Below, piece after piece: positions 6,644-9,586 of a stretch of DNA of 9,586 nucleotides (position 1 is the stretch's first letter; each line of letters starts with the position of its first letter). Source of the stretch: Desulfobulbaceae bacterium (GTDB lineage Bacteria; Desulfobacterota; Desulfobulbia; Desulfobulbales; Desulfobulbaceae); contig JALVAI010000178.1 in the NCBI GenBank assembly GCA_027011235.1, positions 1 through 9,586 on the forward strand, given 5' to 3'. The notes under the pieces were generated by a model, which saw only the letters and a program-made list of their open reading frames with translations, ran no database searches and had not been told where the DNA came from. Both the position numbers and the translations under genes were made by a program.

Positions 6644-7662
6644 CGATCTTCTCCTTCCCTGTGGGAGCAGATATCCGCTGCCATATGAACTGCCGCCGCA
6701 AGACTGGCCGGATCGGCAAGGCCTTGACCGGCAATATCATATGCCGTGCCATGGTCGACAGAGGTGCGGACAATGGGCAGGCCAAGGGTCACATTGACCC
6801 CGTCTTTAAAGTGGAGCAATTTAAAGGGGATAAGTCCCTGGTCATGGTACATGGCCACAACAGCGTCATACCGGCCGGCAGCTGCCTGATAAAAAACCGT
6901 GTCCGGCGGCCAGGGCCCGCTGACCACACCAGGACCGTCATATCCGGAAATCGCAGGGGTTATGCAGTCCTGCTCTTCTGAGCCGAACATCCCGTTTTCT
7001 CCACAATGGGGATTAAGACCGGCAACTGCGACCCTGGGATCATCATACCCGAAATCATGGCGCAGGGAGTCAACAGTCATGGATATGCAATCCCGGATCT
7101 CGTCAACACTGAGCATATCCGATACCCGGGCAAGGGGTTCATGGATAGTGGCCAGCACCACTTTCAGACGTTGGCCGGCCATCATCATCCGATAACGGGT
7201 GGAGCCGGTAAGTGAGGCAAGCATTTCCGTGTGACCGGGAAATGGGGAGCCTGCCCGCTGCAGGCTGATCTTGCTGATGGGACAGGTCACCATGCCGGAT
7301 AGAGCACCCTGCTGAATATACCGCACCGCCTGCTCAATATATCCAATCATTGCCCTGGCGGTTGCCAGGTCGGGTTGTCCCGGGACCAGGTTATTCAATG
7401 GCCGATCATCACAGTCAAAGACCGGCACAACATCCGGTCTGACCGGATCTCCCGGATGCCAGGACTGGATGGTAAGCCGGGAAAATCCCAGCTCCCGGGC
7501 TGTTTTCCGAAGTGCAGCCAGGTTGCCGATAACAACCACGGGCCGGGCGGGCTGGTTTTTCCGATCGACAAAAAGATCGTGAAAAAATTTGCCAATAATC
7601 TCCGGGCCGATTCCGGCCGGGCAACCCATGGTTATTGCCAGGGGGGGCGTATCAATGCTCAT
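6640..7662 (-). CDS. pdxA: 4-hydroxythreonine-4-phosphate dehydrogenase
   Basis: A 340-residue cytoplasmic enzyme of the DXP-dependent pyridoxal-5'-phosphate pathway. It oxidises 4-phosphohydroxy-L-threonine with NAD(P)+, and the product is joined with DXP by PdxJ. The metal-binding histidines correspond to H174 (ATIHEPL), H219 (NPHCGE) and H273 (AMYHDQGL); the spacing of 45 and 54 residues matches E. coli PdxA. The substrate-binding HTE is at 144-146. The C-terminal signature from VNVTLGLPIVRTS to DHGTA is at 289-306. The N-terminal signature is TMGCPAGIGPEI at 11-22: Cys14 occupies a position usually held by Asp or Glu. Length is in the normal range of 325-345. The ATG has no strong ribosome site and starts 24 bp after the yraN stop; the stop overlaps the tmk start, suggesting co-transcription. 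PdxA2-type relatives acting on other phosphorylated threonates share this fold, so the substrate rests on family identity. Confidence 0.94.
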   Translation of the reverse strand: MSIDTPPLAITMGCPAGIGPEIIGKFFHDLFVDRKNQPARPVVVIGNLAALRKTARELGFSRLTIQSWHPGDPVRPDVVPVFDCDDRPLNNLVPGQPDLATARAMIGYIEQAVRYIQQGALSGMVTCPISKISLQRAGSPFPGHTEMLASLTGSTRYRMMMAGQRLKVVLATIHEPLARVSDMLSVDEIRDCISMTVDSLRHDFGYDDPRVAVAGLNPHCGENGMFGSEEQDCITPAISGYDGPGVVSGPWPPDTVFYQAAAGRYDAVVAMYHDQGLIPFKLLHFKDGVNVTLGLPIVRTSVDHGTAYDIAGQGLADPASLAAAVHMAADICSHREGEDR

Positions 7663-7686
7663 TGGACGTATATCCGCGATTTTGTC

Positions 7687-8055
7687 TTATTCACAGGTGT
7701 CAAATGCATTGACGACAATATCCACCCTGGGAGGTTTCCCCGGTTCAAGGGTCACGGCCACGCAATCGAACCGGCAGAGTTTGTCCGCCTGACCATGATG
7801 GAGCAGGTAATCATCGGCAATCCGTGCTATCTGCTGCTGTTTTTTCATTGTTATTGCCTCAAAAGGGGCGCCGAACCGGGAGGAGCTTCTGGTCTTCACC
7901 TCGATGAACACCAGATATTCACCCTGTTTGGCAATAATATCAACCTCACCGAACCGGCGGCGATAGTTTCTCTCCACTATAACATATCCATGCTTGCTCA
8001 GCCAGGCAGCGGCTATGTCTTCGCCATGTCGGCCGATACTTGTGGTTGTTTTCAT
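7687..8055 (-). CDS. yraN: UPF0102 protein YraN, putative Holliday-junction-resolvase-like nuclease fold
   Basis: A 122-residue protein of the YraN family, which has the restriction-endonuclease-like fold; its cellular role is not settled. The nuclease-type residues are present: GE at 11-12, GEVDIIA at 36-42 with Asp39, and FIEVKTR at 50-56 with Glu52 and Lys54, followed by RFGAPFEAITMKKQQQI, a typical family segment. The C-terminus shows RFDCVAV and VDIVVNAF. I chose ATG 8055 because family members start with a short Met-x-x-x-x-x-x-G-x-x-GE segment of this length; an in-frame ATG at 8094 would add 13 residues without family character and also lacks a good ribosome site. It sits between rnhB and pdxA; adjacency of yraN to rnhB is common in bacteria. 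Confidence 0.92.
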   Translation of the reverse strand: MKTTTSIGRHGEDIAAAWLSKHGYVIVERNYRRRFGEVDIIAKQGEYLVFIEVKTRSSSRFGAPFEAITMKKQQQIARIADDYLLHHGQADKLCRFDCVAVTLEPGKPPRVDIVVNAFDTCE

Positions 8056-8161
8056 GGCTGTTTTTTTGTAGTGATTCCAGGGCGGGACCCGCATGACCGA
8101 AAAGCCATGTTGGTCAAAACAACAGGGTGTGAATCAACGTTTTTTCCAGGCAACAGGCTGA

Positions 8162-8875
8162 TCATGGCCAGAGCCTGCGCTGGTGGGGGACGGCGGATTT
8201 CCCGGCCGAATCGGTGATAAACTCGCGCACCCCTTTAAAGGTTCGGCGATGCAGGGGACAGGGGCCAAAGGCGGCAATGGCCTCCCGGTGCTCCCTGGTG
8301 GGATATCCCTGGTTTTTAATAAAATTATAGCAGGGAAATTCAACATGGGCCCGGGCCATGATCCGGTCCCTGGTGACCTTGGCGATGATGGAGGCAGCCG
8401 CGATAGAAGCCGATTTTGACTCGCCCTTGACCAGGGCCTGTTGCGGCAGGGAAATCGGGACGGAAAAGGTACCGTCCACAAGGAGAAAATCGGGAAGGCC
8501 TACGGCAAGACAGTCTTTGACAGCCCTTTTCATGGCGAGCAGGGATGCCTGGAGGATATTTTTTTCTTCTATCTCCCGGGGGGAACACTCGCCGATTCCA
8601 ATCCGGGCGCCGCATTCATGCAGCTCGGTAAATCTTTTTTGCCGTTGTCGGGCATTAAGTTTTTTGGAATCCTGAAAGCGTTCATGGTCACAACCTGCAG
8701 GTAACACAACGCATGCGGCAACAACCGGTCCGGCAAGGGGACCCCGACCGGCCTCGTCCAGCCCGGCAACAACGGAAAACCCCTGGCCGGCAAGCCGGCG
8801 CTCAAAATACAGGGTATCGCTGGCTGGCTGGTTCTCTTCTGCAAACAACAAGGAGGGACAAGGATTTCCGCTCAT
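8162..8875 (-). CDS. rnhB: ribonuclease HII
   Basis: A 237-residue cytoplasmic endonuclease that cuts the RNA strand of RNA/DNA hybrids and starts removal of misincorporated ribonucleotides. The active-site carboxylates are all visible: Asp40 and Glu41 in the signature LDEAGRGPLAGPV, Asp134 in LLVDG, and Asp170 in KVTRDR. Other family marks are DSKKL at 69-73, KGESKSASIAAASIIAKVTRD spanning about 150-170, and the substrate-loop segment from YNFIKNQGYPT to HREAI at 183-200. The open frame extends upstream to 9106, but that part lies inside rplS. ATG 8875 is 16 bases from GGAGGG (8897-8892), which is too far; an in-frame TTG at 8881 lies 10 bases from it and would add two residues. Either start is possible. 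It follows rplS by about 46 bp and is 106 bp before yraN. Confidence 0.96.
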   Translation of the reverse strand: MSGNPCPSLLFAEENQPASDTLYFERRLAGQGFSVVAGLDEAGRGPLAGPVVAACVVLPAGCDHERFQDSKKLNARQRQKRFTELHECGARIGIGECSPREIEEKNILQASLLAMKRAVKDCLAVGLPDFLLVDGTFSVPISLPQQALVKGESKSASIAAASIIAKVTRDRIMARAHVEFPCYNFIKNQGYPTREHREAIAAFGPCPLHRRTFKGVREFITDSAGKSAVPHQRRLWP

Positions 8876-8891
8876 AAGCAAAAAACCATAT

Positions 8892-8897
8892 CCCTCC
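8892..8897 (-). promoter_or_regulatory. ribosome binding site of rnhB
   Basis: GGAGGG on the minus strand, 10 bases before an in-frame TTG (8881) and 16 before ATG 8875. Its position favours the TTG start, which is the reason the rnhB start is left open. Confidence 0.55.
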
Positions 8898-8921
8898 GCT
8901 TTTGACGATAGCCCGGCAATG

Positions 8922-9269
8922 TTACCTGACACCCCGTTCCCGGATACGGGCGGCCTTGCCCCGCCGGTCACGCAGGTAGTAGAGCCTGGACCTGCGCACG
9001 CGTCCCCTGGTGACCACCTCGATGGTTTCAATCCTGGGGGAATGGAGGGCAAAGGTTTTTTCAACCCCGACGCCGTGGGAGATCTTGCGCACCGTAAAGG
9101 TCGCATTCATGTTGCCGCGTTTTCTCTTGATGACAACACCCTGAAAAATCTGGATACGTTCCTTGTTTCCCTCGATAATACGAATATGGACCTTGACGGT
9201 ATCTCCGGGACGAAATTCCGGCAGGTCAAAACGCATCTGCTCCTGGTCAATCCTGTCTATGATATTCAT
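8922..9269 (-). CDS. rplS: 50S ribosomal protein L19
   Basis: A 115-residue protein at the usual L19 length; it sits at the 30S/50S interface of the ribosome. Sequence marks are the N-terminal MNIIDRIDQEQMR, FRPGDTVKVHIRIIEG, RIQIFQGVVIKRK, TFTVRKISHGVGVEKTF, FALHSPRIETIEV and a very basic C-terminus with RSRLYYLRDRRGKAARIR, all typical. The ATG at 9269 follows a purine-rich AGAAGAG. It is preceded by a 148-bp structured leader and the RNA methyltransferase gene, and followed by rnhB, the common trmD-region order. Confidence 0.98.
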   Translation of the reverse strand: MNIIDRIDQEQMRFDLPEFRPGDTVKVHIRIIEGNKERIQIFQGVVIKRKRGNMNATFTVRKISHGVGVEKTFALHSPRIETIEVVTRGRVRRSRLYYLRDRRGKAARIRERGVR

Positions 9270-9417
9270 TGCTCTTCTCTTGATAGATGGTCGTTATCAA
9301 TATATAATATATTGATTTTTTTTATTTTTTAATTGAATAATTTATTTCTTTCCGCTTGCAAAGCGGTTGCATGGCGTTTGAACAGCCGCTGTTGCCGGCC
9401 CGCTATCACCAGTCTTG
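9270..9417 (-). promoter_or_regulatory. hairpin- and AT-rich leader upstream of rplS
   Basis: The 148-bp gap contains three palindromes: AACAGCCGCTGTT at 9381-9393, CCGCTTGCAAAGCGG at 9352-9366 (six-base arms, three-base loop), and a perfect AT-only palindrome with nine-base arms at 9297-9315. Between the last two lies about 35 bases of almost pure A/T. Neither GC hairpin is followed by a T tract on the minus strand, so neither is a good terminator for the upstream gene. The region is a good candidate for an rplS promoter with an A-tract upstream element, or for a structured 5' leader, but I cannot fix -35 and -10 boxes. On the plus strand the AT palindrome is followed by a run of eight T, but no plus-strand gene precedes it. 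Confidence 0.4.
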
Positions 9418-9586
9418 TCAATTCTCCCTGTTCCCGAGCAACCGGTCAAGAATAATAGATGCTGCCGAGCGGACCGAGAGATGATTATAATCACCAAAGC
9501 CATGGACCGGCGGCAAGGTAGCCGTTACCCTGGTATATACCTGCGGCGCCAGTCCCCAGGCCGTGCCAAACAGAAGCAGGACAGGC
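9418..9586 (-). CDS. SPOUT-type SAM-dependent RNA methyltransferase, C-terminal fragment (5' end outside window)
   Basis: Only the last 55 residues are in the window; the stop TGA is at 9420-9418 and the gene continues beyond the right edge. The visible segment has LLLFGTAWGLAP, then LPPVHG, and ends with GFGDYNHLSVRSAASIILDRLLG. This is the C-terminal SAM-binding knot signature of the small SPOUT family found next to trmD and rplS in Desulfobacterota. In this signature the Gly-rich FGTxWGL loop and the NHLSVRSA segment contact the cofactor and the dimer partner. The RNA target of the family is not established to my knowledge. Its place directly before rplS supports the assignment, and predicts trmD just beyond the edge. 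Confidence 0.85.
   Translation of the reverse strand, partial: PVLLLFGTAWGLAPQVYTRVTATLPPVHGFGDYNHLSVRSAASIILDRLLGNREN

Noticed and set aside
7375..8217. 280-codon plus-strand open frame across pdxA, yraN and their gap
   Set aside because: It crosses two well-supported minus-strand genes and shows no recognisable family features; an antisense shadow of codon bias.
9297..9328. AT palindrome plus T run as a plus-strand terminator
   Set aside because: The stem is A/T only and no plus-strand gene lies upstream within the window; more likely part of the rplS leader or promoter.
1..9586. CRISPR array, tRNA, rRNA, phage or toxin-antitoxin genes
   Set aside because: No regularly spaced repeats, cloverleaf-like tRNA sequence, rRNA segments or phage/toxin motifs were seen on either strand.

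Overview
The window looks like chromosomal DNA from an anaerobic, moderate-GC Gram-negative bacterium, most likely a Desulfobacterota (former Deltaproteobacteria) of the Desulfobulbales type. This is inferred from three things: the gene order SPOUT-type RNA methyltransferase / rplS / rnhB / yraN / pdxA / tmk, the octahaem c-type cytochrome, and the Bacteroides-unlike proteobacterial lipoprotein signals. No database search was possible, so the taxonomic call is tentative.

Layout. Left edge (+ strand): one small four-cluster ferredoxin whose redox partner is probably outside the window. From 651 to the right edge every gene lies on the minus strand. 651-1532 is a lipoprotein of the endonuclease/exonuclease/phosphatase fold. 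1674-2918 is a secreted octahaem cytochrome of the hydroxylamine-oxidoreductase (HAO) family. It stands alone, with an excellent Shine-Dalgarno in front and a clear rho-independent terminator behind. The gap upstream of it (2919-3363) holds a 185-bp MITE-like palindromic repeat element.

3364-9586 is a long co-directional block, read from right to left: the C-terminus of a SPOUT RNA methyltransferase, rplS (L19), rnhB (RNase HII), yraN (UPF0102), pdxA, tmk, a 15-repeat TPR lipoprotein, and a LolB/LolA-like lipoprotein. Spacing is tight and two gene pairs overlap (pdxA/tmk by ATGA; TPR/LolB-like by about 59 bp), so at least the pdxA-to-lipoprotein part is probably one transcript. The block mixes translation (L19, RNA methyltransferase), genome upkeep (RNase HII, YraN), cofactor and nucleotide synthesis (PdxA, Tmk) and two envelope lipoproteins.

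Most of the window is ordinary housekeeping sequence. The parts worth a second look are the orphan HAO-like cytochrome, the MITE-like element in its upstream region, the hairpin-rich and AT-rich leader before rplS, the unusual Cys in the PdxA signature, and the conserved-looking envelope lipoprotein pair coupled to tmk. I found no CRISPR array, tRNA, rRNA, phage gene or transposase, and nothing that clearly amounts to an undescribed multi-gene system.
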